Source: a virus | IMG/VR virus record: IMGVR_UViG_3300044701_003175 | Span: 62,001-126,000 of that record | Direction: 5' to 3' (one strand) | DNA length: 64,000 nt | Shown: one piece after another, positions 23,744 to 32,227 of the stretch | Numbering within the stretch: the stretch's first letter is position 1 | How the letters are laid out: each line of letters starts with the position of its first letter | Program-made: the position numbers and the translations under genes | Notes under the pieces: model-generated | What the model saw: only the letters and a program-made list of their open reading frames with translations | Told to the model about the DNA's origin: nothing | Database searches by the model: none

Positions 23744-24400
23744 TTACGGTTTTTTCTTAGTGGGCTTTGAATTGAAGCTTGGGACGGGGTTCACAAGCTT
23801 TCCTGTTGGTTTCTTTTTTGCTTTTAAATTACTGGTATCAAAGCTAGGAGGTGTAGTGTTTATGTCTGCATCTTCAGGAGTGATTTCCTGAGCAGAGCTT
23901 TTTAACTTTTCAAACGCCATAACAGCTTCAACAAAAGCAATAGGACTGACAAAACCTTTTCCGTTTAGGTCCCAGCGGTGGGTTTTTCCTTCAACAATTT
24001 CAAAGTGAAGATGTCTTCCAGCAGAAGCTCCAGTGTTTCCCATGATGCCAAGGATTGTTCCAGCTTCGACTTTTTGACCAGTCTTTACTTTTAATGAACC
24101 CTCTGCCATATGACCAGAACGAGTTACATACCACTTGCCATCAATCTTTGAGCGGATGTCGACGTAGTACCCAATGCCACCTAGAGAGCCATCAGAGTTT
24201 TTTAACTTTGAGGGTCCTGCATATACCACTGTGCCGTCGTGCCATGCTTCGATGTAAATCTTTGGGTTTGATCCCCAAATGTCGTCACCGTTATGATGCT
24301 TTTTTGTTTTTTCGATGGGATGTATGCGCCATCCAAACGGACTTGTAATTTTCCAAGCCTTGCCTTTTTTCCCGTCAATCGGGTACTGAGTTTTAGCCAA
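23744..24400 (-). CDS. M23 endopeptidase paralogue without LysM
   Basis: 218 residues. FGWRIHP, HHNGDDI, SGHMAEGSLKVK, GRHLHFEIV. Same design as 22874-23656, but the usual HLYAH is SGHMA and the C-terminal LysM is replaced by a basic Pro/Lys tail (KKKPTGKLVNPVP). Possibly a divergent duplicate with different substrate or a virion location. Confidence 0.88.
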   Translation of the reverse strand: MAKTQYPIDGKKGKAWKITSPFGWRIHPIEKTKKHHNGDDIWGSNPKIYIEAWHDGTVVYAGPSKLKNSDGSLGGIGYYVDIRSKIDGKWYVTRSGHMAEGSLKVKTGQKVEAGTILGIMGNTGASAGRHLHFEIVEGKTHRWDLNGKGFVSPIAFVEAVMAFEKLKSSAQEITPEDADINTTPPSFDTSNLKAKKKPTGKLVNPVPSFNSKPTKKKP

Positions 24401-24446
24401 TTTGTTCCTTACACTAACAAAACAGGGAATATCCCTAATTTCATTA

Positions 24447-24953
24447 TTACAAGGTGTCTGGATAAGTTTTATAGATTAGATGTAAAACTGAGTCGTTTAC
24501 TGGGGTCTTAGCTTTGTAAAGTGATTCTGTTTTGACGAATTCTGACTTCTCTAAAACTCTTATACTCTTCTTATTTTCTCGCTGTACATAAGCCTCTAAA
24601 TAGTTAAGCTTCAAAGCATCAAATGCGTGCTGTCTCAGTAAACGAGTTGCAGTGGTTGCAATATTTCTATTAGACAGTTGTGAGTCAACCCAGTAGCTAA
24701 CTAACGCGCTGTTAGTTGCCTTATCTATTTGAAGAATAATTTGACCACAAGGGTAGTTTTGCCAAGAGATAGTAAAAATTTTTGCTTCAACATCTTCTCT
24801 TGGTGCAATCCTATATTGCTCAATATAATGAGCGTTTCTGTCGTATGCGTCTTTTATGCTGGCTGAGTCAACGGTAGTAGCCGTAGAAACAGAAACCAGA
24901 CCCTGCGATAAACTCACAAGGTCTGGCTCTATAAATTCTTTGGTGCGTTCCAA
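24447..24953 (-). CDS. GNAT acetyltransferase (RimJ/RimL-like)
   Basis: 168 residues. SYWVDSQLSNRNIATTATRL is the acetyl-CoA-binding motif A region, and YVQRENKKSIRVLEKSEF is typical of RimJ-like enzymes. The substrate may be a protein N-terminus or a small molecule. Overlaps nothing; directly after the 95-residue gene. Confidence 0.82.
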   Translation of the reverse strand: MERTKEFIEPDLVSLSQGLVSVSTATTVDSASIKDAYDRNAHYIEQYRIAPREDVEAKIFTISWQNYPCGQIILQIDKATNSALVSYWVDSQLSNRNIATTATRLLRQHAFDALKLNYLEAYVQRENKKSIRVLEKSEFVKTESLYKAKTPVNDSVLHLIYKTYPDTL

Positions 24954-25211
24954 CTACTCGGTTGGTTCAGCGGGTGGTGCTAGTACTTCCGTGACAAAAA
25001 CATCATCGTAAGTAGGTGGATGTAGATTCTCTTTTGGTTCCCAGTTTTGAAGACCTGCTTCTTCAAGAGCTGCAAAATATGGAGCCTCTAGGCTTGCCCT
25101 ATCTGCTTCTACAGCTGGATTGTCGTGGTCTGTTGCTAGTTCTAGCATCTTTGCACGCAGCCAAGCAATCTTCTCCTTCGGGTCATCGAAGTGAGGAATT
25201 TGAACTGCCAT
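24954..25211 (-). CDS. Hypothetical 85-residue acidic protein
   Basis: MAVQIPHFDDPKEKIAWLRA with a helical first half and Pro/Glu-rich end. ATG 25211 was chosen because AGGAAGG lies six bases upstream; an upstream in-frame start exists at 25241. No family. Confidence 0.62.
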   Translation of the reverse strand: MAVQIPHFDDPKEKIAWLRAKMLELATDHDNPAVEADRASLEAPYFAALEEAGLQNWEPKENLHPPTYDDVFVTEVLAPPAEPTE

Positions 25212-25283
25212 CGTGGTCCTTCCTTGTGCTTTGGTATTCAATCATAGCATTACTACGTATATAGAATACTTTTTACTTTTTAC

Positions 25284-25439
25284 CTACACGCCGTCTGATT
25301 TGAATTGAAATAGACGCCTTCTGAGCTCTATGTTCTCTTTTTGTAAGGCTATGTTCTGTCTCCAGAATATGCCCATAACTGTTAAACAACCTAGTAGTGC
25401 AATTATTATCGCGATTACATCGCCTTGGGTAAGTGTCAT
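25284..25439 (-). CDS. 51-residue one-TM protein with coiled tail
   Basis: MTLTQGDVIAIIIALLGCLT continuing as a membrane helix, then RQNIALQKENIELRRRLFQ, a short coiled coil. Resembles small accessory membrane proteins of lysis or superinfection exclusion. A stable hairpin (25453-25486) sits just upstream of the ATG. Confidence 0.6.
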   Translation of the reverse strand: MTLTQGDVIAIIIALLGCLTVMGIFWRQNIALQKENIELRRRLFQFKSDGV

Positions 25440-25452
25440 GGGGTAAGTATGT

Positions 25453-25486
25453 GGGCAAGCCTATTGGCACGTCAATAGGCTCGCCC
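25453..25486 (-). promoter_or_regulatory. 14-bp hairpin before a small membrane gene
   Basis: GGGCGAGCCTATTG / CAATAGGCTTGCCC on the minus strand, complete if one G-U pair is allowed, six-base loop. No U-run follows, so it is not a classic terminator. Confidence 0.55.
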
Positions 25487-25509
25487 AACGGAGTATTTCA
25501 CATTTATGC

Positions 25510-25920
25510 CTATTTGATGAGAAAACTCTTGATTTGTCTGCCATCAATAATTATTGGAGCTTTTCCATCATGCCAGACCAAAAAGCCAACTGGCATTTTT
25601 AATTGATTTTCGAGAAAGTGGTCCCAGTGGTGGTGTCTGGTTAGCCCAGCTATGGGATTCACATCGTTGTGCCCAGTTTGGTCAGCTTTAGTGGTTTGAG
25701 GCCACCTAACAAATCTGCCTCGAAGGGTGGAGGGGCATCCATTTAATGGATACTCGACTCGAAGGATTACGTTGAAAAGAAGCTTTCCAGCTCCTACTGT
25801 TGTGAAAGATGTTTGCTTCTTTGCGCCAAATCTGACAAGAGTCCATTTATCTGGCTCTATTGTTTGCTTATCTTTTCCTGATTCAGTTTTTGCTAACAAG
25901 GGTGTTCCTAGGTACTGCAA
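25510..25920 (-). CDS. Hypothetical 136-residue protein
   Basis: TTG start. Beta-rich, with RWPQTTKADQTGHND and GLTRHHHWDHFLEN (His-rich) and GRQIKSFLIK at the end. No family identified; it could be a virion component. A palindrome AGTAAAAGAATTTCTTTTACT-like (25924-25944) lies just upstream. Confidence 0.6.
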   Translation of the reverse strand: MQYLGTPLLAKTESGKDKQTIEPDKWTLVRFGAKKQTSFTTVGAGKLLFNVILRVEYPLNGCPSTLRGRFVRWPQTTKADQTGHNDVNPIAGLTRHHHWDHFLENQLKMPVGFLVWHDGKAPIIIDGRQIKSFLIK

Positions 25921-25968
25921 GTAGTAAAAGAATTTCTTTTACTGATTACACTATAGAACAGTAAAGAC

Positions 25969-26139
25969 TTACCTACTTGAGTAAAACCCTTTTGCTTTAA
26001 ACACGATTGGCGGGGCAGAGAAAACCCTAGTCATCTCTTCCCCGCACTCCGTGCAAGTCACTTGTTCTTCTTCAGCAGTCATAGAACGAACGACTTCTTT
26101 GTAATGTTCTTTAGAACATTTGTAGTCGTAAGTTGCCAC
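25969..26139 (-). CDS. FmdB-family zinc ribbon
   Basis: 56 residues: MATYDYKCSKEH, QVTCTECGEEM, then PPIVFKAKGFYSS. This is the FmdB regulatory-protein pattern (xTYxYxC...C-x2-CG...PPIxFKGxGFY). GTG 26139 overlaps the ribonucleotide reductase stop (TAGTG), so it is coupled to it. Confidence 0.82.
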   Translation of the reverse strand: MATYDYKCSKEHYKEVVRSMTAEEEQVTCTECGEEMTRVFSAPPIVFKAKGFYSSR

Positions 26140-28187
26140 TACTTATCCTTTTGATTCTCCACAATAAGCTTAATCTCGCAAGCGTCTGTGGTGCAGTAAG
26201 CGTCTCCAATAGCATCAGCTGCAAGACCTGCGTACACTCCAGAAAAATCAATTGGGAAGAGCTTCATCAATGAAGCCTCGTACTCTTCTTCGGTGATTTG
26301 GGTGTAAGGCATTTGTGGGTAGGTAAAGTTTCCTGAAGGTAGGAAAGATACAGTCTTAAGCTGTCCGTCGTACATGTGAAGGACTGTGCCTACATGTTGA
26401 CCTTCTGTCTCAGGATCAAATGAAACTGTTACAGATACAGAGTTGTCTGACCAATAGTGCTGAGCCATTGCAGCCAATGACATCTTCTCAAAGATAGTAA
26501 CGTCGCGTTCTGCACGTTCTGCATCTGATTTGATTGGGAAGTAAACAACAGAAGTTGTCTCAGGAGATTCAGATGCTGGTTCTACTGTGTAGTTAGCCAT
26601 CTTGAAAAGTGGAAGCATTGGGTCATTGTTTCCAAAACGAATTGCTCGCTTGAAGAACTTTCCACCTGGAGTCCAGTGAACTCCTGGAGACTCTCCTGCA
26701 AGAATTGAGACAGTGCCAGAAGGCTTAACGGTTGTGGTCTTAATAGACTCACGGACACCTAGCCACTCTGAGTAAACGGTGTCGTACTTTTTAATAACTG
26801 CATAGCCTTCATCCATCCACTGACGAAGAGTAGGTAGACCAACTCTGTCTGCGAAGTTTGCAACACCTGACATAGATGTTCCGATGCGACGGTTACGCTG
26901 CATGATTGCGTTTGTCTCTTCCCAGTGGGTTGGAAGAAGAGTTACAGTCTTAGCGTAAAGGTATGCGAACTTTAATGTGCGCTTGTAATCTTCGAGTGAG
27001 TCGTGACGGTTGAGGTAAGTTTCAACGAGCGTACACATTTCATATGATTCGAGAGACTGTTCTGCACAAGGGTTGTAACCTGCGATTCGCCAGTCCTTGT
27101 TATTGATTGGGTCTGCCAAGCGTCCGTACTGACGAGACGTGTCCATCCAGATAACACCAGGCTCACCATTGCGGACAATTCCATCAATGATTGGGTTGAA
27201 GTCAGTTCCAACTTCAACTGCGACTGAGTTGTTTGACATCCATGCCCAACCTGGGTTTTCTGCGTCGTATGAGTTGCGCTCAGGGAAACGCTCTGCATTC
27301 TTGAGGTTGAGGAACTCTTCATCATTGATGTCACCAATGAGGATTTCTGCGCTTCGACGAACATTGCCAGAGACTACACAACGACCAATCAAATTGCCAA
27401 TATCAGCAATATCTGTACGAGTTAGTTTTTCACCTGCACGTCCAGTAAACATTTTACGAATAATGTCATGAAGAAGAACTAGTGGGTCTGGACCAGATGC
27501 TGTTCCACCAAAGGTTGCAATAGGTGCGCCGTATGGGCGAATCTCTGAGTAATCAAAAGTTAGCGCCTTCTGTCCTTCTTTAAGGAAAGAGTTAATAAGT
27601 GCAACCGTCGACTCCTGCCAGCCTTCGCGGGTGTCGGGGATGAGATAGAAATCCTCACCTGTTGGCTCATAGATAGTGAAGTCTTTGTCAGCGCCAAGTT
27701 GGTCAAAACCAACACCAACACCAAGCATCGATGCTTCCATAAGGAATGCAAAAGGTTTTGCTGGATTTAGCTTTGTCATCTCTGCAGTTGAAACAAATGC
27801 ACAGTTTTGAAGTGCAGCAGAGTTTTTCTGCTCATTAACAATTGGAGTTCCCATAACCCAAAGTCCACGTCCTGGTGGAGTCCACTTCAAGTTGAAGAGA
27901 CGGTCAAAAAATTCTTTTGCGGATGATTGAGCTTTTGAATCATTCCAAGGGAGACGCTGTGACTTTGCGTAATCCTTCTGAAGTGAGTATGTACCGTTAG
28001 TTACGCGCTCGCAGACATCTGCCCAAGTCTCTTTACTTCCATCTTCTTTCTTACGTGAGTATGTACGTAAGAAGGTGATTTCACCTACGGAGTTACCTGC
28101 TGAGTCTGTATAACCAAAAGGTGCTTTCTTATCCTTGTACGTTGCAACATAGTCTTTTGACAGGGAAAAAGAGAAAGCAATACTCAC
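26139..28187 (-). CDS. nrdJ: Adenosylcobalamin-dependent (class II) ribonucleotide reductase
   Basis: 682 residues. PPGRGLWVMGT, LQNCAFVSTAEM (first redox Cys), NPCAEQSLESYEMCTLVETY (radical Cys, Glu and partner Cys), and KTTTVKPSGTVSILAGESPG are class II signatures, closest to the monomeric triphosphate-reductase type. It makes deoxynucleotides and needs adenosylcobalamin, which the module at 8774-9986 could supply. NrdH-like 22557 could supply electrons. No ATP-cone is obvious. Confidence 0.95.
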   Translation of the reverse strand: MSIAFSFSLSKDYVATYKDKKAPFGYTDSAGNSVGEITFLRTYSRKKEDGSKETWADVCERVTNGTYSLQKDYAKSQRLPWNDSKAQSSAKEFFDRLFNLKWTPPGRGLWVMGTPIVNEQKNSAALQNCAFVSTAEMTKLNPAKPFAFLMEASMLGVGVGFDQLGADKDFTIYEPTGEDFYLIPDTREGWQESTVALINSFLKEGQKALTFDYSEIRPYGAPIATFGGTASGPDPLVLLHDIIRKMFTGRAGEKLTRTDIADIGNLIGRCVVSGNVRRSAEILIGDINDEEFLNLKNAERFPERNSYDAENPGWAWMSNNSVAVEVGTDFNPIIDGIVRNGEPGVIWMDTSRQYGRLADPINNKDWRIAGYNPCAEQSLESYEMCTLVETYLNRHDSLEDYKRTLKFAYLYAKTVTLLPTHWEETNAIMQRNRRIGTSMSGVANFADRVGLPTLRQWMDEGYAVIKKYDTVYSEWLGVRESIKTTTVKPSGTVSILAGESPGVHWTPGGKFFKRAIRFGNNDPMLPLFKMANYTVEPASESPETTSVVYFPIKSDAERAERDVTIFEKMSLAAMAQHYWSDNSVSVTVSFDPETEGQHVGTVLHMYDGQLKTVSFLPSGNFTYPQMPYTQITEEEYEASLMKLFPIDFSGVYAGLAADAIGDAYCTTDACEIKLIVENQKDK

Positions 28188-28257
28188 GGTAATCTCCTTA
28201 TGAGATGAAAGGTTGGGGTGTGATTGTATAGTTTAGCGCAGATAAAACAAGATGAAA

Positions 28258-28413
28258 CTAGGACTTAGGTTTATTCCAACCAGAGTGTTGTCCTGCACAT
28301 CCTTGTCGAGGACATCTTGGACGACCATGACCGTCGTCATACTCTCTAGGACGTCCACAATATGGACACTTGTCGCGCATGTTTTCTGGAAGCTTCTCAG
28401 GGGTGGGTCTCAT
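28258..28413 (-). CDS. 51-residue zinc-ribbon protein
   Basis: MRPTPEKLPENMRDKCPYCG, then RPRCPRQGCAGQHSGW: C-x2-C plus C-x4-C. GGAG precedes ATG 28413. Between the DUF4406-like gene and nrdJ on the same strand. Confidence 0.66.
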   Translation of the reverse strand: MRPTPEKLPENMRDKCPYCGRPREYDDGHGRPRCPRQGCAGQHSGWNKPKS

Positions 28414-28795
28414 TGTGGCTCCTCTCTAGGCTATTATCTCCTAAAAAGAAAACGTTCATTTCCAATTCTTGAGCAATAGCCAGCTCTAATCGAGCACCAG
28501 CAGAATTTTCCCAACCGTTAATCATTACTATAGATTCACACTTTAAAAGTGCTTCAATGTCTCGACGCATATAAATCTTGCGTGGGTAGATGTAGTTCTC
28601 GTCAAACTCTTCTGCAGGATTCCATACGGTATATCCCTGTTTTCTGAGGAATTCTGCTGCTTTATTAAACGCTGGACGGTTGTAATCTGGAAGCCCTGTC
28701 ATCGGACCAGAAAGATAGTAAATACTCATTGTTGGTTTTAGAGTCTTTTCTTTTTGGTCTTTAGCAAGAAGATGGGCCATTCGTGGTGACAACAT
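28397..28795 (-). CDS. DUF4406-like nucleoside deoxyribosyltransferase-fold protein
   Basis: 132 residues. IYYLSGPMTGLPDYNRPAFN, VWNPAEEF, YMRRDIEALLKCESIVMING, GARLELAIAQELEM match DUF4406, related to nucleoside 2-deoxyribosyltransferases. Probably nucleotide salvage. ATG 28795 overlaps the upstream stop (TAATG); an internal start (MSIYYLSG) is possible. Confidence 0.83.
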   Translation of the reverse strand: MLSPRMAHLLAKDQKEKTLKPTMSIYYLSGPMTGLPDYNRPAFNKAAEFLRKQGYTVWNPAEEFDENYIYPRKIYMRRDIEALLKCESIVMINGWENSAGARLELAIAQELEMNVFFLGDNSLERSHNETHP

Positions 28796-29322
28796 TAGTG
28801 CTCGTGGTTAGAGACAATCATGTCGTACTTTCCACACTCCCCACACTCGATTCTCTCTATTGGACCTTCAATATCATAATCCAAATACAACTGACCATCA
28901 ATTTCAGTGTCATCTGGGATTCCTGCCTTGTCTACTGCTTCAAGCCACTGACGAACATCTGAGACATATCTTGGATTACCAGTACCTGCATCCATAAAAA
29001 TAAACAAAGACGCTGAAGTTGTATTGGTTTTAGTACGACGAATATGCCCATACTCATCTAGGAAAGAGTCTTCTGGATTTTCTTCATCATCGAAGTCATA
29101 AAGTCTTTGAGGTTTTTCCTCTTCTTCTGGGTCTTCGATTGTCATAAGTTGAGCAAGTAGAAAGTCAGTCATATGAGACGCTTGTTCAAGACAAAGTGAA
29201 TATTGACTATCTGGTCGAGACAGGTCCCATTCAATAGGGAACTGTTCTGGGTGATCGGGGTCCCATCCACCTTGGCGCATTAGTTCTACAGCCATGTGCT
29301 GCTTCAACTCTTCTACATTCAT
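28795..29322 (-). CDS. Hypothetical 175-residue acidic protein
   Basis: EELKQHMAVELMRQGGWDPD at the start, an acidic linker, a middle domain with FMDAGTGNPRYVSDVRQWLE, and a CGECGKYD zinc pair at the C-terminus. Coupled at both ends (TAATG). No named family. Confidence 0.65.
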   Translation of the reverse strand: MNVEELKQHMAVELMRQGGWDPDHPEQFPIEWDLSRPDSQYSLCLEQASHMTDFLLAQLMTIEDPEEEEKPQRLYDFDDEENPEDSFLDEYGHIRRTKTNTTSASLFIFMDAGTGNPRYVSDVRQWLEAVDKAGIPDDTEIDGQLYLDYDIEGPIERIECGECGKYDMIVSNHEH

Positions 29323-29675
29323 TAGCCTTGTTTCCTTAAATCTTTACGAACGATAAGTTTTGCTGGCGGTCTACAACAGCCGTCACATCCGTGAATTGCT
29401 ACATAGATGTCTTTACTAAGCATAAACTCGTCTGGGTCTGGATGGCCTACGCCATGCGGACAAGTTCTTTCCATAATTCCAAGGTCGCTTCTCCAATACT
29501 GTGGGTATGAGCGCATGTGGTGTTCTGAGCGGTTATGGACAGTGCAAAACGGTCCAATACATTCTTCAGGGTTATGGACATTGTTGATAACAATATCTGT
29601 GTGCTCTAGAACAGCTGAGTCATATGGCAGTTCGTCGTTAAAAAGTTTTGAGTCTTGTTTCTTTTTCCTAGCCAT
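29322..29675 (-). CDS. Hypothetical 117-residue Cys/His-rich protein
   Basis: NPEECIGPFCTVHNRSEHHM, RTCPHGVGHPDPDE and HGCDGCCRPP give many potential zinc ligands. The GxxHPD stretch and CxxC tail are typical of actinophage small metal proteins. First gene of the minus operon running to nrdJ; GGACGC before the ATG. Confidence 0.68.
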   Translation of the reverse strand: MARKKKQDSKLFNDELPYDSAVLEHTDIVINNVHNPEECIGPFCTVHNRSEHHMRSYPQYWRSDLGIMERTCPHGVGHPDPDEFMLSKDIYVAIHGCDGCCRPPAKLIVRKDLRKQG

Positions 29676-29722
29676 GAGCGTCCTTTTCTCTTTATGAGTA
29701 CATCCTACTGTAGAGTCATTCT

Positions 29723-30379
29723 ATGGTCCCGCATTACAACATTGTGATTGCAACTCCTGCTGGAAGTTTCAAACCAGATTATGTAAAGAGTTTGGTCGAG
29801 ACAACCAAGTGGATGAATAAAAAAGGCTACTCATATCACTTCGTATCGCAGTACTCATCCTTTGTTCCAAACGCTAGGGAAAATACCGCTACAGATTCTG
29901 CAGGGGCAGACTGGGATGCGGTGGACTTTGGCGGTGGCTCATTTACCTGCGAAAAGGTCGTATGGATAGATTCAGACATCTCTTGGTCAGTCGAAGCTTT
30001 TGAGACCCTGATTCAAGGCGATAAAGACATTGTTTCGGGGATGTATGCGGTGGGGAGAGATGGTCGGATTGCCGCTATGCGTTTAGGGGAAAGTGGAGCG
30101 CCTATGTCTTTAAATGCCATGGATTTCCTAGTTGAGGGAGAGCCTGTGCTAGTTGATGGGGTTGGCTTCGGGTTTGTGGCTATCAAGGCTGAGGTCTTTA
30201 GAAAGATGCCTAGACCTTGGTTCAAAATCCGAGAGGTTGGGATTGAAGGGGCAGACTTTCCTGTCATGTTAGGGGAAGACTACTCTTGGTGTGTGGGGGC
30301 AAAAGAGGCTGGATTTAGAATTTGGCTGCACCCTTTGGTGAGGGTTGAACACCATAAATCTGCAATTTTTACTGTTTAA
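29723..30379 (+). CDS. GT-A fold glycosyltransferase
   Basis: 218 residues. NIVIATPAGSFKPDYVKSLV at the N-terminus, KVVWIDSDISW with the DxD metal motif, DIVSGMYAVGR, GFGFVAIKAEVF, and GEDYSWCVGAKEAGFRIWLH match family-2-like transferases found in phages. It could glycosylate DNA or surface structures. Divergent from the minus-strand operon; TAGAGT six bases before ATG. Confidence 0.82.
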   Translation: MVPHYNIVIATPAGSFKPDYVKSLVETTKWMNKKGYSYHFVSQYSSFVPNARENTATDSAGADWDAVDFGGGSFTCEKVVWIDSDISWSVEAFETLIQGDKDIVSGMYAVGRDGRIAAMRLGESGAPMSLNAMDFLVEGEPVLVDGVGFGFVAIKAEVFRKMPRPWFKIREVGIEGADFPVMLGEDYSWCVGAKEAGFRIWLHPLVRVEHHKSAIFTV

Positions 30380-30718
30380 AGACCTTCCTGCACTTTAGAA
30401 CGAAACTAGTGTATAGTGTTAGGTGTATATTCTTACTATGCCGAAAAATAAAAAAACTTAGAAAAAAACTTGATAGTACTGTTTTTTGCAGGAAAATCGC
30501 TACTATCATGGAAAATTCAAAAACTTTTTAAAAATCTTGATAGTAAGAATAAAAACTATACTTAATATTTTAATATTCAACCTATTTCCTATACGTGTAT
30601 GAAAAAAACATTCCACCCCCCAAGAAAATGGGTTGAGAATTAGAATATTAAGAACTAGTGTATAGTCTTTAGTGTATAGTGTATACTCTTAGAAAAGATC
30701 AAAAAGAGGGAGATTAGG
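30380..30718. other. AT-rich non-coding control region
   Basis: No gene. It holds a direct repeat of ACTAGTGTATAGT...CTTA (about 30406-30437 and 30655-30691), TTGATAGTA twice with one inverted TACTATCA, TTCCTGCA/TGCAGGAA words and several A-tracts. It separates the two opposite transcription blocks; likely operators, possibly a replication start. Confidence 0.55.
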
Positions 30719-30747
30719 TTGACAAGTTCTCTAGTGTTAGGTAATAA
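30719..30747 (+). promoter_or_regulatory. Strong leaderless promoter
   Basis: TTGACA (30719-30724), 17-bp spacer, TAATAA (30742-30747), then TACTTTT and ATG 30755. Best -35/-10 pair in the region. Confidence 0.78.
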
Positions 30748-30754
30748 TACTTTT

Positions 30755-30946
30755 ATGAATGACAAAATGACAGTGACTCCTGAGAGAGTCAAATATGTGA
30801 TTGCTGGTCGTTTGATGAAAGATTGGTTTCCAACAAGGATTCCAGTTGATGCAGACGAGTGGTTAAAAATAGCAACTAGAGATGCTGAGTCTGTGGTTGA
30901 TGAATTAATGGCTCATGGACTTTTGAAAGTTGAAGGTGCCAAATGA
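30755..30946 (+). CDS. Small winged-helix-like protein
   Basis: 63 residues: MNDKMTVTPERVKYVIAGRL, then a helical segment DEWLKIATRDAESVVDELMA and GLLKVEG, reminiscent of a short DNA-binding or winged-helix unit. Start at ATG 30755 by the leaderless promoter; ATG 30767 is the alternative. First gene of the run to 32441. Confidence 0.62.
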   Translation: MNDKMTVTPERVKYVIAGRLMKDWFPTRIPVDADEWLKIATRDAESVVDELMAHGLLKVEGAK

Positions 30947-31173
30947 GTTGGGAACAAGTAGCAGTTCTTGCTTTAGTTAATTTTCTAAGTGTGTTCATGG
31001 CGATGTTTATTATTTCTGCCATAAACGCATACAGAGAAGCACGACGAAAGAATGAGTTTCTAGAAACTATGTTTGGGAACTTAATTCAAAAAGCTGAAAC
31101 AGATGTCCAGTTCAGGAACATCATGGGCTGGAACTTTATGAGAGACGAAAGAGACAACAATGACGGACGCTAG
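30943..31173 (+). CDS. Membrane protein with N-terminal TM
   Basis: 76 residues, one helix at ~5-27 (VAVLALVNFLSVFMAMFIIS), then a charged cytosolic tail. The ATG overlaps the previous stop (ATGA). Confidence 0.65.
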   Translation: MSWEQVAVLALVNFLSVFMAMFIISAINAYREARRKNEFLETMFGNLIQKAETDVQFRNIMGWNFMRDERDNNDGR

Positions 31174-31639
31174 AAACGCACTAGCCCTACTGGGTATAAG
31201 TGCCGAAGAAGCAGTCGAGACAGATGAAAAGCTGACTCGCAAACCAAGTCGTGACAAACGGATTTGCCTTTGTGGTCACGCAGTAAACAAACACTCGACT
31301 GATGCAGGTCTTGTGATATGTGTACCAAGCCGATACAACTGCCCATGTAAAAATATTCGAGCAGTTGTACAAGCTGAAGACACCAGACTGTTCTTGAGAA
31401 AGACCAGTGGTCCTGGAGCAGAACACGCTCTAACTCGTGGACTAGCCGCTTCCTTTAGTGCAGACAAAGGGGTCGAATGGATAGAAACTCCTAAGTGTGA
31501 CAAATGTGGGATTGAAGCAACTCCAGCAGGTGACGTGAGAATTAGTCCTGTTGCTGTCACTGAATATAAAACAGTTTCTAATGAAGCCACTGGATACGAT
31601 GCTCTTCTATGTGATACTTGCCTTGAGGAGATACGATGA
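31160..31639 (+). CDS. Double zinc-ribbon protein
   Basis: 159 residues. First zinc unit ICLCGHAVNKHS with CPCKN, second PKCDKCGIEATPAG with LLCDTCLEEIR at the end. The GHxxxxH pair near the start resembles actinophage proteins of unknown function. Overlaps its neighbours by 14 and 4 bases. Confidence 0.7.
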   Translation: MTDARNALALLGISAEEAVETDEKLTRKPSRDKRICLCGHAVNKHSTDAGLVICVPSRYNCPCKNIRAVVQAEDTRLFLRKTSGPGAEHALTRGLAASFSADKGVEWIETPKCDKCGIEATPAGDVRISPVAVTEYKTVSNEATGYDALLCDTCLEEIR

Positions 31640-31926
31640 AAGAAGACATTAGAAGAGTTCTTCTGAACTATGTGATAAACCAAAAACTAAACGAACAAGT
31701 CATGCTTGAACTTGACGTTGCCCTTAAACAAATCATTGACAACTGGATGGAGTCTAAAACAGACAAACTCCAAGAAATGATAAAAACTTGGGAAGACTCC
31801 ATTGGGAGTGAGGATGGCAGTCTCTACAGTTTGGGGTTAAGACGAGCAGTTGACATCATCACTGACACTGACGTCTTTGCCCAATTACCTGTTTTAGAGA
31901 AGCCAGACACTCCTGATGAAGCCTAG
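31636..31926 (+). CDS. Hypothetical helical 96-residue protein
   Basis: Long amphipathic helices (QVMLELDVALKQIIDNWMES; DKLQEMIKTWEDSIG), acidic end. Coupled to the zinc-ribbon gene (ATGA overlap). No family recognised. Confidence 0.65.
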   Translation: MKEDIRRVLLNYVINQKLNEQVMLELDVALKQIIDNWMESKTDKLQEMIKTWEDSIGSEDGSLYSLGLRRAVDIITDTDVFAQLPVLEKPDTPDEA

Positions 31927-32227
31927 CTGCCCTAACTGTCAAAACGGTAGTTGCTACCACATCGAAGACAGTAAAAAACTTGCCAAACAAGAAATCACCT
32001 ATGACGGTGACGTTCAATTTAACATCCGACAAGTTCACTACTTGGAGGAGTTTTCCCACTGGGAGGGTGAGCTTTTGGTCAAAGGTGAAGTCTTCTGTGA
32101 GGGCACTGCTCCAACCTTCTGGGGAGTTCATGACATCTTGACCGAGTACATTTTCGATCAAACGGTTAAAGACGACCATCCAGTTCTAGACCACAATTGG
32201 TTCAAAGAAGACGCTAATGCCAATTGA
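31916..32227 (+). CDS. Hypothetical 103-residue protein with CxxC
   Basis: MKPSCPNCQNGSCYHIEDSK begins with a Cys cluster; then beta-rich GEVFCEGTAPTFWGVHDILT. Overlaps the previous gene by 11 bases and the next by 11. No family recognised. Confidence 0.65.
   Translation: MKPSCPNCQNGSCYHIEDSKKLAKQEITYDGDVQFNIRQVHYLEEFSHWEGELLVKGEVFCEGTAPTFWGVHDILTEYIFDQTVKDDHPVLDHNWFKEDANAN

Noticed and set aside
25273-25488. Alternative minus frame of 71 residues
   Set aside because: Overlaps the better-supported 51-residue membrane gene in another frame and lacks a ribosome site.
28252-28479. Plus-strand frame opposite the zinc ribbon 28258-28413
   Set aside because: Antisense shadow of a CxxC gene with a good Shine-Dalgarno.
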